From the NCBI GenBank assembly GCA_947628175.1, contig CANQZA010000005.1, positions 1 to 60,878 on the forward strand: a stretch of 60,878 bases of DNA. The letters are read 5' to 3'. The position numbers and the translations under genes are program-made. Below the pieces are notes generated by a model, which was not told where the DNA came from, did no database searches, and saw only the letters and a program-made list of their open reading frames with translations. Below are positions 15,997-26,195 of the stretch, piece by piece; positions within the stretch are counted from its first letter, which is position 1; each line of letters starts with the position of its first letter. The stretch comes from an uncultured Clostridia bacterium. Its GTDB lineage: Bacteria > Bacillota > Clostridia > Oscillospirales > Acutalibacteraceae.

Positions 15997-17349
15997 ATGG
16001 CTGAAAAGTATAAAGATAAATTTGATAAAATGGCAAACGAACCTGTAAAAAAACTTGTTTTTTCGCTTGCAATACCGACAATAATAACTATGCTCGTCAG
16101 CGCCGTTTATAATATGGCAGACAGCTTTTTTGTAGGAAGAATTGATACAACCTCTGTTGCCTCAATAGGAATCGTCTTTTCCGTAATGACACTTTTACAG
16201 GCAGTAGGTTTTTTTCTCGGAAACGGCAGCGGAATACTGGTGAGCACATATCTTGGAAAACAGGACAAGCAAAAAGCATCTCAGTTTGCAAATACGGCAT
16301 TTTTCACAGCAATCGGTGCAGGAATAGTGCTTGCTGCCATCGGTCTCCTTTTTTCAACAAAAATAGCATACCTTCTCGGTGCCACTGAAACCACTGCACA
16401 GTACGCAGCAGATTATTTAAAATACATTCTGCTTGGCTCACCGTTTATTCTCGGTTCATTTGTTCTCAACAATCAACTGAGGTATCAGGGCAGCGCCATT
16501 TATTCAATGTTCGGAATTATGAGCGGCAGTCTAATCAATATAGGGCTGGATCCCCTGTTTATTTTCAAGTTCAAAATGGGCGTGTCAGGTGCGGCAGTTG
16601 CGACAATTATAAGCCAGGCTATAGGGTTCACGATTCTCCTTACAGGAACGCGACGAGGTGAAAATATAAGAATTTCAATAAAAAAATTCACCCCTGCGTT
16701 ATCTGTTTATAATGATATTTTTAAAAACGGATTTCCTTCACTTGCAAGACAGGGCATACAGACTGTGGCAACCGTGTGCCTGAATTTCGCAAGCGCTCCG
16801 TACGGAGACGCGGTTATTGCGGGAATGAGCGTATTCAACAGAGTCGCTTTTTTAGGTATGGCAACGGTGATAGGCTTCGGTCAGGGTTTTCAACCGGTAT
16901 GCAGCTTTAATGACGGTGCAAAGAGATATGACCGAGTTCTTGAGGGATACAGGTTTACGGTTTTAATCGGTACTTGCTTTATAAGCATTATGTCCGTAAT
17001 CGGATTTATATTCGCACCCGAATTGATTGCACTGTTCAGAGATGACAAAGCGGTTATTGAAATAGGAACAAGAGCGTTAAGGTATCAATGTATTGCCTTT
17101 CCGCTTATCGGCTTTTGCACAGCCTCAAATATGCTTATGCAGTCCCTGAGAATATCGGGCAAGGCAACCGTACTCGCACTGGCAAGACAAGGTCTTTTTT
17201 ATGTGCCGCTAATGCTGATTCTGCCGCACTTTTTTAATGTGTACGGAATTGCGCTGTCACAGCCGGTTGCGGATGTCCTTACTTTTATATTGACAATATT
17301 TATGGCAATACCGCAGTACAAAAAAATAAAAAGTAAAATCGGCGGTTAG
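15997..17349 (+). CDS. MATE-family efflux transporter
   Basis: The 450-residue protein has the 12-helix MATE layout with two similar halves. It opens with PVKKLVFSLAIPTIITMLVSAVYNMADSFFVG, a typical helix 1 region, and has the RYQGSAIYSMFGIMSGSLINIGLDPLFIF segment near the middle. ATG 15997 follows TGGAG. It should export cationic drugs or metabolites by Na+ or H+ antiport. It follows the GH127 gene by 14 bp with no terminator between, which may be simple co-transcription. It is one of three MATE genes in the window. Confidence 0.9.
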   Translation: MAEKYKDKFDKMANEPVKKLVFSLAIPTIITMLVSAVYNMADSFFVGRIDTTSVASIGIVFSVMTLLQAVGFFLGNGSGILVSTYLGKQDKQKASQFANTAFFTAIGAGIVLAAIGLLFSTKIAYLLGATETTAQYAADYLKYILLGSPFILGSFVLNNQLRYQGSAIYSMFGIMSGSLINIGLDPLFIFKFKMGVSGAAVATIISQAIGFTILLTGTRRGENIRISIKKFTPALSVYNDIFKNGFPSLARQGIQTVATVCLNFASAPYGDAVIAGMSVFNRVAFLGMATVIGFGQGFQPVCSFNDGAKRYDRVLEGYRFTVLIGTCFISIMSVIGFIFAPELIALFRDDKAVIEIGTRALRYQCIAFPLIGFCTASNMLMQSLRISGKATVLALARQGLFYVPLMLILPHFFNVYGIALSQPVADVLTFILTIFMAIPQYKKIKSKIGG

Positions 17350-17402
17350 GATCATGCATATTTTACCTCCCAGCGTGCAAAATAATTGCGGAGGTGAAAA
17401 TA

Positions 17403-17579
17403 ATGACCGCAAAAGAACTATTATATATTGAAGATGCTCTCGGCCATGAAAAATATTTTCAGACAAAATGTAACGAGGTTGTAAATCAGATACAAGATCA
17501 GGAGCTTAAAAACTCTGTTGAGGAAATGACACAAAAGCATCAGCAGATTTTTCAGGACTTTTACAGTCTGCTTGGATAA
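17403..17579 (+). CDS. Small CotF-like spore coat protein 1
   Basis: This 58-residue helical protein (MTAKELLYIEDALGHEKYF...) resembles short clostridial coat proteins of the CotF family (PF07875). ATG 17403 follows GGAGGTGA with good spacing; an in-frame GTG at 17394 lies inside that site and is rejected. It is followed 24 bp later by a second CotF-like gene, a common pairing in Clostridia where one is the N-terminal and the other the C-terminal half of the longer Bacillus protein. Mother-cell expression in late sporulation is expected but no clear sporulation promoter was seen. Confidence 0.75.
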   Translation: MTAKELLYIEDALGHEKYFQTKCNEVVNQIQDQELKNSVEEMTQKHQQIFQDFYSLLG

Positions 17580-17603
17580 TTATTTTAAACAGGAGGTATC
17601 ATT

Positions 17604-17852
17604 GTGAACGATAAAAATTTAATGGAAAATATCCTTTTGCTTGAAAAAGGTGTTTGCGATTTATATATGCACGGTTCTGTTGAATCATCAACACAGAATG
17701 TTCACCAAACATTCAAATCCGCGTTAAATGACTCGCTGTGTATGCAGGACGAGCTTTACAGCAAAATGTCAGAAAAAGGCTGGTATACAACAGAGCAGGT
17801 TGAACAGTCAAAAATTGACACCGTAAAACAGAAATTTATTGCTCAGCAATAA
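17604..17852 (+). CDS. CotF-like spore coat protein 2
   Basis: The 82-residue protein carries the ferritin-like CotF pattern: LLLEKGVCDLYMHGSVESS, then FKSALNDSLCMQDELYSKMSEKGWY. It starts at GTG 17604 behind AGGAGGT. A coat role follows from the family. It is the last gene before a shared terminator with uvrA. Confidence 0.8.
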   Translation: MNDKNLMENILLLEKGVCDLYMHGSVESSTQNVHQTFKSALNDSLCMQDELYSKMSEKGWYTTEQVEQSKIDTVKQKFIAQQ

Positions 17853-17878
17853 ATAATAATTATAATATAAAATATTAT

Positions 17879-17920
17879 GAGCTGCCCGGGATTACACTTT
17901 TGCAGATTCCCGGACAGCTC
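17879..17920. terminator. Terminator between coat genes and uvrA
   Basis: GAGCTGCCCGGGA (17879-17891) pairs with TCCCGGACAGCTC (17908-17920) with one mismatch, followed by TTTTGATTCTT on the plus strand. It serves the coat genes and could also stop uvrA transcription. Confidence 0.75.
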
Positions 17921-17943
17921 TTTTGATTCTTATTAATTGTTTA

Positions 17944-20775
17944 CTATTCAGATTTTTTCAGGCATTTTTTTAGATATAAGCCTGTATAGGACCTATCACA
18001 TTCTGCAATTTGTTCGGGAGTACCGCAGGCAACAATCGTACCGCCTCCCTTTCCGCCTTCAGGCCCGAGATCAACGATATAATCAGCCGTTTTTATGATA
18101 TCAAGATTATGCTCAATAACAACAACCGTATTTCCTGAATCCACAAGCATATTTAAAACATTTACCAGTCTGTGGACATCCGCAGTATGAAGTCCTGTTG
18201 TAGGCTCGTCAAGAATATAAATTGTTTTTCCCGTACTTCTTTTTGAAAGCTCTGTCGCAAGTTTAACCCGCTGTGCCTCTCCGCCGGAAAGTGTAGTGGC
18301 GCTCTGACCGATTTTGATATAGCCCAGACCGACATCGGAAAGTGTTTTTAGCTTTCTGTAAATCTTAGGCTGCTGCGCGAAAAATTCGACTCCCTCGTCA
18401 ACGGTCATTTCAAGCACATCATAAATGGATTTTCCTTTAAACTTCACTTCAAGCGTTTCACGATTATACCTTCTACCCGAGCATACCTCGCACGGAACAT
18501 AAACATCTGCAAGAAAGTGCATCTCGATTTTGACGATCCCGTCACCCTGACACGCCTCGCATCTACCGCCTTTGACATTAAAGGAAAATCTGTTTGACTT
18601 GTATCCTCTTTGCTTTGCGTCGGGAGTCTGGGCAAAAAGATCTCTTATATCATTAAATACACCGGTGTATGTCGCAGGATTTGAGCGTGGTGTTCTGCCG
18701 ATAGGCGACTGATCAATATTAATTACCTTATCAAGATTTCCATCACCTGTTATTTTTTCAAATTTACCCGGTCTTTTTTTCGCGCCGTTTAAAACATTGG
18801 CAAGATATTTATAAAGAATTTCATTGACAAGGCTTGATTTTCCCGAGCCTGAAACACCTGTTACCGCGACAAATTTACCAAGAGGTATCTCCACATCAAT
18901 GTGTTTCAAATTGTTTTCTGCCGCGCCGTAAACAGTAAGCTTTTTGCCGTTTCCCTTTCTTCTGCTCTTTGGAACGGGGATACTTCTTTTTCCGCTCAAA
19001 TACATTCCTGTAACCGAATTCTCACAATTAATAATATCCTCAACAGAACCGCAGGCAATAAGTTCTCCGCCGTGAACACCTGCACCCGGTCCTATATCGA
19101 CTATGAAATCGGCGTTTCGCATTGTATCCTCGTCATGCTCTACAACGATAAGTGTATTTCCCAGATCACGCAGATGCTTAAGTGTTGCAAGCAGCTTGTC
19201 ATTATCCCTCTGGTGAAGTCCTATCGACGGCTCGTCAAGAATGTAAAGAACACCCATCAGAGAAGAGCCTATCTGTGTGGCAAGTCGTATTCTCTGTGCT
19301 TCACCACCTGAAAGCGTCGCAGCCTCGCGCGAAAGAGACAGATAGTCAAGACCTACGGAATGCAGAAATTCAAGTCTCTGTTTTATTTCATTAACAACAA
19401 GATTGCCGATCAGCTTCTGCTTCTGTGTAAGTTTAAGGTTTGATATAAACGCGAGCTCCTCACCTATCGGCATCTGGCAGAATTCATATATATTCAGTCC
19501 GCCGACAGTGACGCTGAGTATCTCAGGCGTTAAGCGGGAGCCGTTGCATGCAGGACAGACGCAGGTAGTCATCACAGATTCAATATCTGTGCGTGCCCAG
19601 TCCGAAGAAGTTTCGTCATATCTTCGCTTAAGGTTTGAAATGATACCCTCAAAATCATTTTTATATGTTCCCGAGCCATATGATGTGACGCGCTTCATCG
19701 TTATCTTTTTACCTTTTGTTCCGTAAAGCAGGGCGTCAAGACCTTCCTGTGGTATCATTTCTATCGGAATATCAAGAGAAAAGCCGTATTCCTTTGCTAT
19801 TCCCTCAAAATACATTCTTGCTATAGAACCGTCATTGATATTCCAGCCGGAGGCCTTGATTGCGCCTTGATTTATCGACAACTTTTTATTAGGTATTATC
19901 AGTTCGGGAGAAACTTCTTTATACGAGCCGAGTCCCGAACATTTTTTGCACGCTCCGAAAGGATTATTGAAAGAAAACATTCTCGGTGACATTTCCTCAA
20001 TCACTGCTCCGTGCTCCGGGCATGCATAGTTGAGAGAAAATAACTCTTCCCTGCCCCCTGCAATCTGAATCAGAACAACTCCGTCTGAAAGGTGCGTTGC
20101 AGTTTCTATTGAATCAGTAAGGCGCGACTTAATCCCATCATTTATAACCAGTCTGTCCACGATTACTTCTATATTATGCTTTTTATTTTTATCAAGCTTT
20201 ATTTCCTCGGAAAGATCATACACAGAGCCGTCCACACGCACCCTGACAAAGCCCGACTTACGGATATTGTCAAGTTCTTTTACATATTCGCCCTTTCTGC
20301 CTCTCACGATAGGAGACATAACCTGAATTTTTGTTTTTTCCTCAAGGGACATCACACTGTCAACAATCTGGTCAACAGTCTGCTGTGTAATTTCTCTTCC
20401 GCATTTTGTACAGTGAGGCGTGCCAATTCTGGCATAAAGCAGGCGGAGGTAATCGTATATTTCGGTAACTGTGCCGACAGTGGAGCGCGGATTGCGGCTT
20501 GTGGTTTTCTGGTCAATTGAGATTGCGGGTGAAAGTCCGTCAATATAGTCAACATCAGGCTTTTCCATCTGTCCTAAAAACTGTCTTGCATATGAGGAGA
20601 GTGATTCAACATACCGTCTCTGCCCTTCTGCGTAAATTGTATCAAACGCGAGGCTCGATTTGCCCGAACCTGAAAGTCCCGTAAATACAATCAGCTTATC
20701 TCTTGGAATTTCAATATCAATATTCTTAAGATTATGCTCTTTTGCTCCCTTAATCACTATATTTTTAATCAACAA
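17944..20775 (-). CDS. uvrA: UvrA, excinuclease ABC subunit A
   Basis: At 943 residues this is a normal-length UvrA, the damage-sensing ATPase of nucleotide excision repair. Visible features are Walker [21 protein letters not shown] at about 31, the first zinc module CTKCGREI, the insertion-domain cysteines CPACNGSRL, two ABC signatures ([19 protein letters not shown] and [19 protein letters not shown]), a second Walker [16 protein letters not shown], and the zinc finger CEACQGDG...[10 protein letters not shown]. The start overlaps the 3' end of a MATE gene by 11 bp, so uvrB, MATE and uvrA form one operon. No frameshift or missing motif is seen. Confidence 0.98.
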   Translation of the reverse strand: MLIKNIVIKGAKEHNLKNIDIEIPRDKLIVFTGLSGSGKSSLAFDTIYAEGQRRYVESLSSYARQFLGQMEKPDVDYIDGLSPAISIDQKTTSRNPRSTVGTVTEIYDYLRLLYARIGTPHCTKCGREITQQTVDQIVDSVMSLEEKTKIQVMSPIVRGRKGEYVKELDNIRKSGFVRVRVDGSVYDLSEEIKLDKNKKHNIEVIVDRLVINDGIKSRLTDSIETATHLSDGVVLIQIAGGREELFSLNYACPEHGAVIEEMSPRMFSFNNPFGACKKCSGLGSYKEVSPELIIPNKKLSINQGAIKASGWNINDGSIARMYFEGIAKEYGFSLDIPIEMIPQEGLDALLYGTKGKKITMKRVTSYGSGTYKNDFEGIISNLKRRYDETSSDWARTDIESVMTTCVCPACNGSRLTPEILSVTVGGLNIYEFCQMPIGEELAFISNLKLTQKQKLIGNLVVNEIKQRLEFLHSVGLDYLSLSREAATLSGGEAQRIRLATQIGSSLMGVLYILDEPSIGLHQRDNDKLLATLKHLRDLGNTLIVVEHDEDTMRNADFIVDIGPGAGVHGGELIACGSVEDIINCENSVTGMYLSGKRSIPVPKSRRKGNGKKLTVYGAAENNLKHIDVEIPLGKFVAVTGVSGSGKSSLVNEILYKYLANVLNGAKKRPGKFEKITGDGNLDKVINIDQSPIGRTPRSNPATYTGVFNDIRDLFAQTPDAKQRGYKSNRFSFNVKGGRCEACQGDGIVKIEMHFLADVYVPCEVCSGRRYNRETLEVKFKGKSIYDVLEMTVDEGVEFFAQQPKIYRKLKTLSDVGLGYIKIGQSATTLSGGEAQRVKLATELSKRSTGKTIYILDEPTTGLHTADVHRLVNVLNMLVDSGNTVVVIEHNLDIIKTADYIVDLGPEGGKGGGTIVACGTPEQIAECDRSYTGLYLKKCLKKSE

Positions 20776-22189
20776 CTGTACCTCCTCTTGACTTCAAATA
20801 TTCCTGTAAGCCCTTTTTTCCCTGAGGCGTGACAGGCTTAATCCACTTAAGGCTTTTAAAATGGCGTATGCACAAAAAAACTTTGAAATAATCCTCAAAT
20901 ACATACATGATTACAAACGCCGCAATAAACGGCACTTTAAGCACATAAACAGAAAAAGCAGTCGCGGGCAGAGACATCAGCCACAGAGAAGTTAAATCAA
21001 ATTTCGCAGCGGTCACAGTATCACCCGCGGAACGGAATACACCGACAACATGAACATACGGTAGCATTCTCACCGGCATTTCACACGCGTATATCAGCAT
21101 AATTGCCTTTGCGGTTTCCATGGTAACACTGCTGATATTATTCCCCATATTAAATATGCTTACAAGCTGTGACCTGAAAATAATAATCAATATCCCGACA
21201 AAAACCGCAAACATGGGAATGATAACGGAAAAGCGTTTGGCATCCTCAATTCCTCTTTCAATCTTTCCGCTGCCGGATGATTTTCCTATCATAACGGAGC
21301 AGGCGCTGCAAAGCCCTATAAAAAATACAAACGCTACATTTTCAAAGGTCTTTAAAATAGTCATTGAGGCAAAATATTCATACCCCATATTTGAAAAAAT
21401 AAGATTAAATAGGAAGGTACCTCCGCCCCATAAAGTCTCGTTCAGAATAACAGGAAGCGCTTTTTTATAAAATACGAACACCCGTTTCCAATGAAAGCCG
21501 AATACCCGTCTTAAAGAGGTAATCAGTATATTTTTCTGCACAACAGATATAAAAATAATCATGACAACTCCTGTCCATGTTGATATAACTGTTGCAAGCG
21601 CTGCGCCTTTTACGCCCATCTTTTCAAAACCGAATCGGCCGAAAATCATACAGTAATCAAGAAAAATATTGGAGACAGTTGTCATTGCGGATATATACAT
21701 AGGCAGTTTCGGATTTTCGGTTGAACGCAAAACCTCTGACAAAACATCCGTAATGCCGATACCCGGATATGCCCAGGCAACAACCGACAGATATGAACTG
21801 CCTGTTAAAACAATCTCTTTATTTCTGTTGAACATTCCCATTACCGCATCAGGCAGGATGATTCCGGATGCGGCAAATATTCCCGTTACGACAACAGCGG
21901 ATAAAAGAGATATACCTAAAGTAACATGTATTTCTTTTTTATTCTTTGCGCCCCAGTACTGAGATACAAACATACCCGTAGCAGAGCATATGCCGAAAAT
22001 AACCATAGTCATAAGCCAGCTCCACTGCCCTGCCATTCCTACAGATGACAGCGCAATATCACCGAGGCTGCTTACAAACAGAGTGTCTGCAAGGTTAAAG
22101 GAACTGACAAGGGTATTCTGAATTGCAACAGGAATTGCAAGCTTGAGCGCTGTTTTCCAGAAGCCTTTATCATTCAGTAATTGCACCAT
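20765..22189 (-). CDS. MATE-family efflux transporter between uvrB and uvrA
   Basis: The 474-residue protein is a 12-helix MATE transporter ([29 protein letters not shown] at the start). Its ATG shares one base with the uvrB stop codon (TAATG), and its 3' end overlaps uvrA by 11 bp, so it is translationally coupled on both sides. Placement of an efflux pump inside the excision-repair operon is unusual. One reading is that the pump exports DNA-damaging compounds; plain operon packing is the alternative. The sequence itself shows no special feature. Confidence 0.9.
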   Translation of the reverse strand: MVQLLNDKGFWKTALKLAIPVAIQNTLVSSFNLADTLFVSSLGDIALSSVGMAGQWSWLMTMVIFGICSATGMFVSQYWGAKNKKEIHVTLGISLLSAVVVTGIFAASGIILPDAVMGMFNRNKEIVLTGSSYLSVVAWAYPGIGITDVLSEVLRSTENPKLPMYISAMTTVSNIFLDYCMIFGRFGFEKMGVKGAALATVISTWTGVVMIIFISVVQKNILITSLRRVFGFHWKRVFVFYKKALPVILNETLWGGGTFLFNLIFSNMGYEYFASMTILKTFENVAFVFFIGLCSACSVMIGKSSGSGKIERGIEDAKRFSVIIPMFAVFVGILIIIFRSQLVSIFNMGNNISSVTMETAKAIMLIYACEMPVRMLPYVHVVGVFRSAGDTVTAAKFDLTSLWLMSLPATAFSVYVLKVPFIAAFVIMYVFEDYFKVFLCIRHFKSLKWIKPVTPQGKKGLQEYLKSRGGTVVD

Positions 22190-24147
22190 TATTTACCCTC
22201 GAGCTCTGCTATCTGATCTCTCAGGAATGCGGCATGCTCAAATTCAAGCATTCTTGCTGCCTCTTTCATCTCCCTGGTAAGCTGTTTAATCATAAGCTCT
22301 CTTTCTTTTTTCGTTAGTTTTTTCTTTCTTGAGTCAATCTTTTCCTTAGAGGTAATTTCAATAATCTGTCTTACATCCTTCTTAATTGTCTGAGGAATGA
22401 TACCGTGTTCCTCATTATATTTCTGCTGAATTTCTCGTCTTCTGAGCGTTTCTGTGATTGCTCTTTCCATTGAGTCTGTCACATTGTCGGCATACATAAT
22501 GACTTCTCCGTTTTCATTTCGGGCGGCTCTTCCTATTGTCTGTACAAGCGATGTTTCAGATCTTAAGAATCCCTCTTTGTCTGCATCAAGTATTGCGACA
22601 AGCGAAACTTCGGGAATATCCAGCCCCTCTCTGAGAAGATTTATTCCGACAAGAACATCAAATTCTCCCAGCCGCAGGTCACGGATAATTTCCATTCTCT
22701 CAATCGTGTCAATATCATGGTGCATATATCTAACCTTTACGCCAAAATTCTCAAGATATTTGGTTAAATCCTCCGCCATTGCTTTTGTCAGCGTTGTTAC
22801 AAGCACCCTTTCACTTCGTTGAGCCCGCATGTTGATTTCGGATAAAAGGTCGTCCATCTGTTCCTCAGTAGGTTTAACGACAACAACGGGATCAAGAAGT
22901 CCCGTAGGGCGGATAATCTGCTCAACAATACGGTCACTTCTTTCTCTTTCAAACGGACCGGGTGTTGCCGATGTAAAAACAACCTGATTTACTTTTTTAT
23001 AAAATTCCTCAAACTGCAAAGGTCTGTTATCAAGGGCACTCGGCAGACGAAAACCATATTCAATAAGACTTTCCTTTCTCGCACGGTCGCCTGCATACAT
23101 TCCTCTCAACTGCGGAAGCATAACATGACTTTCGTCACAGAACAAGAGAAAATCATCGGGAAAATAATCTATCAGCGTGAACGGCGCCTCTCCGGGCTTT
23201 CTTCCGCTCATAACCGCAGAATAATTTTCAATACCCTTGCAAAAACCTGTTTCACGGAGCATTTCAATATCGTTCATCGTTCTCTCTTTTATTCTCTGCG
23301 CTTCAATAAGCTTGCCTTTTTCTTCAAAATAAGCGACTCTTTCCACCATTTCTTCATAAATTTTATCAATTGCCCTGTTCATCTTTTCAGCACCGACAAC
23401 ATAATGAGACGCAGGATATATGCAGGTATGTGAAAGGATACCCTCCACCTTGCCAGTCAACGGCTGAATTTCGCATATGCGGTCAATTTCGTCGCCGAAA
23501 AATTCTACTCGGATTGCATTGCCCGAAGAACCGGCAGGAAAAATTTCAATTGTATCCCCGCGGACACGAAATTTATTTCTTACAAAATTGATATCATTTC
23601 TTTCATACTGAATATCAACAAGCTTTTTAAGCAGTGTGTCCCTGCCATACTGCATTCCTGTGCGAAGCGATATAACCATGCTTTTATAATCAATCGGATC
23701 ACCGATTGAGTAAATACATGATACAGACGCAACGATTATCACATCGCGTCTTTCAAAAAGAGCGGAAGTTGCCGAATGGCGGAGCTTGTCTATCTCCTCG
23801 TTAATAGCGGAATCCTTTTCAATATAAGTATCTGTTGTAGGAACATAGGCCTCCGGTTGATAGTAGTCGTAATAGGATACAAAATATTCCACCGCATTAT
23901 CGGGGAAGAATTCCTTAAACTCACTGCAAAGCTGCGCAGCAAGTGTTTTATTGTGAGCCAAAACAAGCGTAGGTCTGTTGACTTTTTCAATAATATTTGC
24001 CATAGTAAAGGTTTTTCCCGAGCCGGTAACACCCATAAGCGTCTGTTCACGGCTTTTGTCATTGATTATGCCGTTTACAAGCGCTTCAATTGCCTCAGGC
24101 TGATCACCTGTGGGCTTGTATTTACTTACCAACTTAAACTTATCCAT
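22189..24147 (-). CDS. uvrB: UvrB, excinuclease ABC subunit B
   Basis: This 652-residue protein is the helicase-like subunit that UvrA loads at damage. Walker [11 protein letters not shown], the beta-hairpin region [25 protein letters not shown], the DESH box [10 protein letters not shown], helicase motifs [15 protein letters not shown] and QTIGRAARN, and the C-terminal UVR domain are all present. ATG 24147 gives the family start [17 protein letters not shown]; an upstream ATG at 24165 has no ribosome binding site. It is first of the uvrB-MATE-uvrA operon. No LexA-type palindrome was found upstream. Confidence 0.98.
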   Translation of the reverse strand: MDKFKLVSKYKPTGDQPEAIEALVNGIINDKSREQTLMGVTGSGKTFTMANIIEKVNRPTLVLAHNKTLAAQLCSEFKEFFPDNAVEYFVSYYDYYQPEAYVPTTDTYIEKDSAINEEIDKLRHSATSALFERRDVIIVASVSCIYSIGDPIDYKSMVISLRTGMQYGRDTLLKKLVDIQYERNDINFVRNKFRVRGDTIEIFPAGSSGNAIRVEFFGDEIDRICEIQPLTGKVEGILSHTCIYPASHYVVGAEKMNRAIDKIYEEMVERVAYFEEKGKLIEAQRIKERTMNDIEMLRETGFCKGIENYSAVMSGRKPGEAPFTLIDYFPDDFLLFCDESHVMLPQLRGMYAGDRARKESLIEYGFRLPSALDNRPLQFEEFYKKVNQVVFTSATPGPFERERSDRIVEQIIRPTGLLDPVVVVKPTEEQMDDLLSEINMRAQRSERVLVTTLTKAMAEDLTKYLENFGVKVRYMHHDIDTIERMEIIRDLRLGEFDVLVGINLLREGLDIPEVSLVAILDADKEGFLRSETSLVQTIGRAARNENGEVIMYADNVTDSMERAITETLRRREIQQKYNEEHGIIPQTIKKDVRQIIEITSKEKIDSRKKKLTKKERELMIKQLTREMKEAARMLEFEHAAFLRDQIAELEGK

Positions 24148-24182
24148 ACACTCTGTTTTCCTCATTTATTCGCATTTTATCT

Positions 24183-24211
24183 ATTATATGCCAAAACAAT
24201 ACGAAAGGCAA
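24183..24211 (-). promoter_or_regulatory. Promoter of the uvrB operon
   Basis: On the minus strand TTGCCT (24211-24206) and TATAAT (24188-24183) are 17 bp apart. The leader to uvrB is about 30 nt. Confidence 0.6.
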
Positions 24212-24244
24212 GACAAATCTAAAACATTTGGAGAAGAAAAAAAT

Positions 24245-24267
24245 ACCGCCCGATTTTATCAGGCGGT
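24245..24267 (-). terminator. Terminator of the peroxide-stress operon
   Basis: ACCGCC (24245-24250) and GGCGGT (24262-24267) form a GC stem, followed on the minus strand by ATTTTTTTCTT. It lies just past the ohrR stop codon. Confidence 0.8.
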
Positions 24268-24280
24268 GGTTTGCGTAAAA

Positions 24281-24712
24281 TTATTTTTTCAGTATTTTAT
24301 ACAGAATACTATAAAGCTGTGATGCCTCCTCAGGCTCAAGATTTACGCAAGCGCTCATTTGCGACGGTATTTCAACAGCTTTTTCTTTTAGAGCCTCTCC
24401 CTCATCTGTTATTGAGACAATAAGATTTCTTTCATCCGTCCTTGAACGGGAGCGTTTAACATATCCCTTTCCCTCAAGCTTTTTTAAAAGAGGTGTAAGC
24501 GTTCCCGAATCAAGAAAAAGGCATTCGCCGAGTTCCCGGACATTAAGCTGCTTTTTTTCCCACAGAACCATCATTGTTATATATTGCGTATAAGTCAAAT
24601 CGATTTTATCCAGAAACGGCTTGTACTTTCTGACAATCTCCTTTGAACAGGCATATAAGGGAAAGCATAACTGATTTTCAAGCTTCAGGCTGTCGTAATT
24701 GGAATGATTCAT
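24281..24712 (-). CDS. ohrR: OhrR-type MarR-family peroxide sensor and repressor
   Basis: The 143-residue protein aligns by eye along its length with Bacillus OhrR: LENQLCFPLY with the sensing Cys16, YKPFLDKIDLTYTQYITMMVLWE, LFLDSGTLTPLLKKLE in the recognition helix, and the wing arginines SRSRTDERN. Oxidation of this cysteine by organic peroxide releases DNA in known members. ATG 24712 is preceded by GGAGGAG; a TTG at 24724 is part of that site. It is the last gene of an operon with glutathione peroxidase, a TSCPD protein and a flavodoxin, and the operon promoter carries two OhrR-like boxes, so autoregulation is likely. No ohr gene is nearby. Confidence 0.93.
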   Translation of the reverse strand: MNHSNYDSLKLENQLCFPLYACSKEIVRKYKPFLDKIDLTYTQYITMMVLWEKKQLNVRELGECLFLDSGTLTPLLKKLEGKGYVKRSRSRTDERNLIVSITDEGEALKEKAVEIPSQMSACVNLEPEEASQLYSILYKILKK

Positions 24713-24751
24713 ATTCTCCTCCAAAACACTTCTTTACTTACAAATGCGAAT

Positions 24752-25168
24752 TCACTGTCTTTTGGAACATACATTTTCAGCAAATGCAGCAGCTTTTTTT
24801 AAATCATTTTTATCAGGCTTTCCCCTGTGCATAAAGGCAAAAGAGCCTCTGCAGTGAAATTCATCGGATGATATTTTAACATGATTTGCCCGCGCTATCT
24901 TTTTCACTTGGCTGTATGTGGAATCGAGCACGGCCGCAGTGCTGAAATTAACAATTTCTCCTATATTTTCTGCATTATTCTTTATAAACAGTTTGATACT
25001 CTCATTAACTCCCGCCGCATATACCGAGCTGCCTAAAAACAGCACATCCGCCTTGCAATCAAGCGATACGGATACATCCTCTGCTTTTACGCCTACAGCA
25101 TCAGCAATCGCAAGTGCAAGTTTTTTTGTGTTTCCCGATTTTGTATAATATCTTACTGCAACATTCAT
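24752..25168 (-). CDS. Flavodoxin-family protein
   Basis: The 138-residue protein has the FMN phosphate loop YYTKSGNTKKLA at the N-terminus and the flavodoxin strand pattern (ADVLFLGSSVYAAGV, then FSTAAVLDSTYSQVKKIA). It is close in size to short flavodoxins. In this operon it may deliver electrons for peroxide reduction or repair, which is inference from position. It ends 40 bp from ohrR. Confidence 0.8.
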   Translation of the reverse strand: MNVAVRYYTKSGNTKKLALAIADAVGVKAEDVSVSLDCKADVLFLGSSVYAAGVNESIKLFIKNNAENIGEIVNFSTAAVLDSTYSQVKKIARANHVKISSDEFHCRGSFAFMHRGKPDKNDLKKAAAFAENVCSKRQ

Positions 25169-25181
25169 AATTCTCTCCCAC

Positions 25182-25442
25182 TTACGCGTTTACAGTGTTA
25201 TTATAGGCTTCTCTGACCGCCTTGGCAAGCTGATCGGCACAGGATGTAGGACGCCTTCCACAGGTATTGCCCAAAAGCTTGCTTTCTATTTCGTCAACGG
25301 TCCAGCCGTCAACAAGCTTTGATATCGCTTTTAAATTACCGTTGCAGCCGCCGACAAATTCGATATTTGTGATAACATTGCCGTCTATATCAAAATGAAT
25401 TTCCATTGCACAGACTGTTGATGGTTTATATGTATATTTCAT
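25182..25442 (-). CDS. TSCPD domain protein (TIGR03905 type)
   Basis: This 86-residue protein shows the marker sequence TSCADQLAKAV near the C-terminus and GGCNGNL in the middle, as in the small TSCPD family. The same domain is found at the end of some ribonucleotide reductases; the free-standing form has no established function. Conserved cysteines (CAME, GGCNG, NTCG, SCAD) could bind metal. Its start overlaps the glutathione peroxidase stop by one base, so they are coupled. A role in peroxide stress is inferred from the operon only. Confidence 0.85.
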   Translation of the reverse strand: MKYTYKPSTVCAMEIHFDIDGNVITNIEFVGGCNGNLKAISKLVDGWTVDEIESKLLGNTCGRRPTSCADQLAKAVREAYNNTVNA

Positions 25443-25915
25443 TATAAAAGCTCCTTTATTTTACTCTCTATTTTTTCAGGTGTGGTTGCAGGTGCAAATC
25501 TTTCAATAACATTACCCTTGCGGTCCACAAGAAATTTTGTGAAATTCCATTTAATGCTTTTACCTATGGATCCGCTTTTCTGTGATTTAAGAAAAGTATA
25601 AAGCGGTTCTTCTTTATCACCGTTTACATGAATTTTTTTGAACTGCCTGAAGGTAATTCCGTATCGTGACTGACAAAAATCCGCGATTTCATCATCACTG
25701 CCCGGCGCCTGATTTGCGAACTGATTGCATGGAAAATCAAGAATTTCAAAACCCTGCGCGTTATACTTATCATATAAGTCCTGAAGGCCGTCATACTGCG
25801 GAGTAAAACCGCATCCGGTTGCAGTGTTTACAATAAGCAAAACCTTACCCTCATATTCTTTTAGACTTACATCATTATCTTGTGCATCTTTTACTGTGTA
25901 ATCATAAATTTTCAT
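25442..25915 (-). CDS. Glutathione peroxidase-family thiol peroxidase
   Basis: At 157 residues this is the standard bacterial Gpx (BsaA-like). The catalytic tetrad region is visible: NTATGCGFTPQ with Cys35 (cysteine, not selenocysteine), FPCNQFANQAPG and WNFTKFLVDRKGN. Enzymes of this type in Firmicutes usually use thioredoxin rather than glutathione to reduce hydroperoxides. ATG 25915 follows GGAGGGAG. It is the first gene of the operon, directly behind a promoter overlapped by tandem OhrR boxes. Confidence 0.93.
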   Translation of the reverse strand: MKIYDYTVKDAQDNDVSLKEYEGKVLLIVNTATGCGFTPQYDGLQDLYDKYNAQGFEILDFPCNQFANQAPGSDDEIADFCQSRYGITFRQFKKIHVNGDKEEPLYTFLKSQKSGSIGKSIKWNFTKFLVDRKGNVIERFAPATTPEKIESKIKELL

Positions 25916-25949
25916 AGCTCTCCCTCCGATTTATTTCTAATATACTGAT

Positions 25950-25987
25950 TACAATTATATTGTACACAATTTAATTGCATTTGTCAA
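25950..25987 (-). promoter_or_regulatory. Promoter with tandem OhrR operators
   Basis: On the minus strand TTGACA (25987-25982) and TACAAT (25964-25959) are 17 bp apart. Two abutting 15-bp palindromes cover the spacer and -10: TACAATTATATTGTA (25950-25964) and CACAATTTAATTGCA (25965-25979). The Bacillus subtilis ohrA operator has the same layout of two adjacent TACAATT-AATTGTA repeats. Repression by OhrR until peroxide oxidises it is the expected control. Confidence 0.85.
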
Positions 25988-26195
25988 AAATATTTGCAGT
26001 TTTTTTCATTCTAACTTTTAAATGCTCAGATAAATAAGATTTTTCAGAGGACAGTAAAAAATGTAACGCCATAAAACAGAAAACAGTTTATATTAATAAT
26101 TATTTAAAAAAGATACTATTACTCTCCTGAAAGAAAATCTCTGTTCAGGAAATTTTTGTTTTAATGCTCAATAATCTCGGAGCAACTTTGGCTTT

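Noticed and set aside
17356..17385. GCATATT followed by CAAAATAA, resembling a sigma-E promoter ahead of the first coat gene
   Set aside because: The -10 matches poorly and the start site would fall inside the ribosome binding site.
24148..24244. Expected LexA/SOS box upstream of uvrB
   Set aside because: No GAAC-N4-GTTC-type palindrome is present near the promoter.
26125..26150. Hairpin TCCTGAA/TTCAGGA with T-run on the plus strand
   Set aside because: No plus-strand gene precedes it and the stem is only 7 bp; its role as terminator for the minus-strand MATE gene is not supported by a U-tract in that direction.
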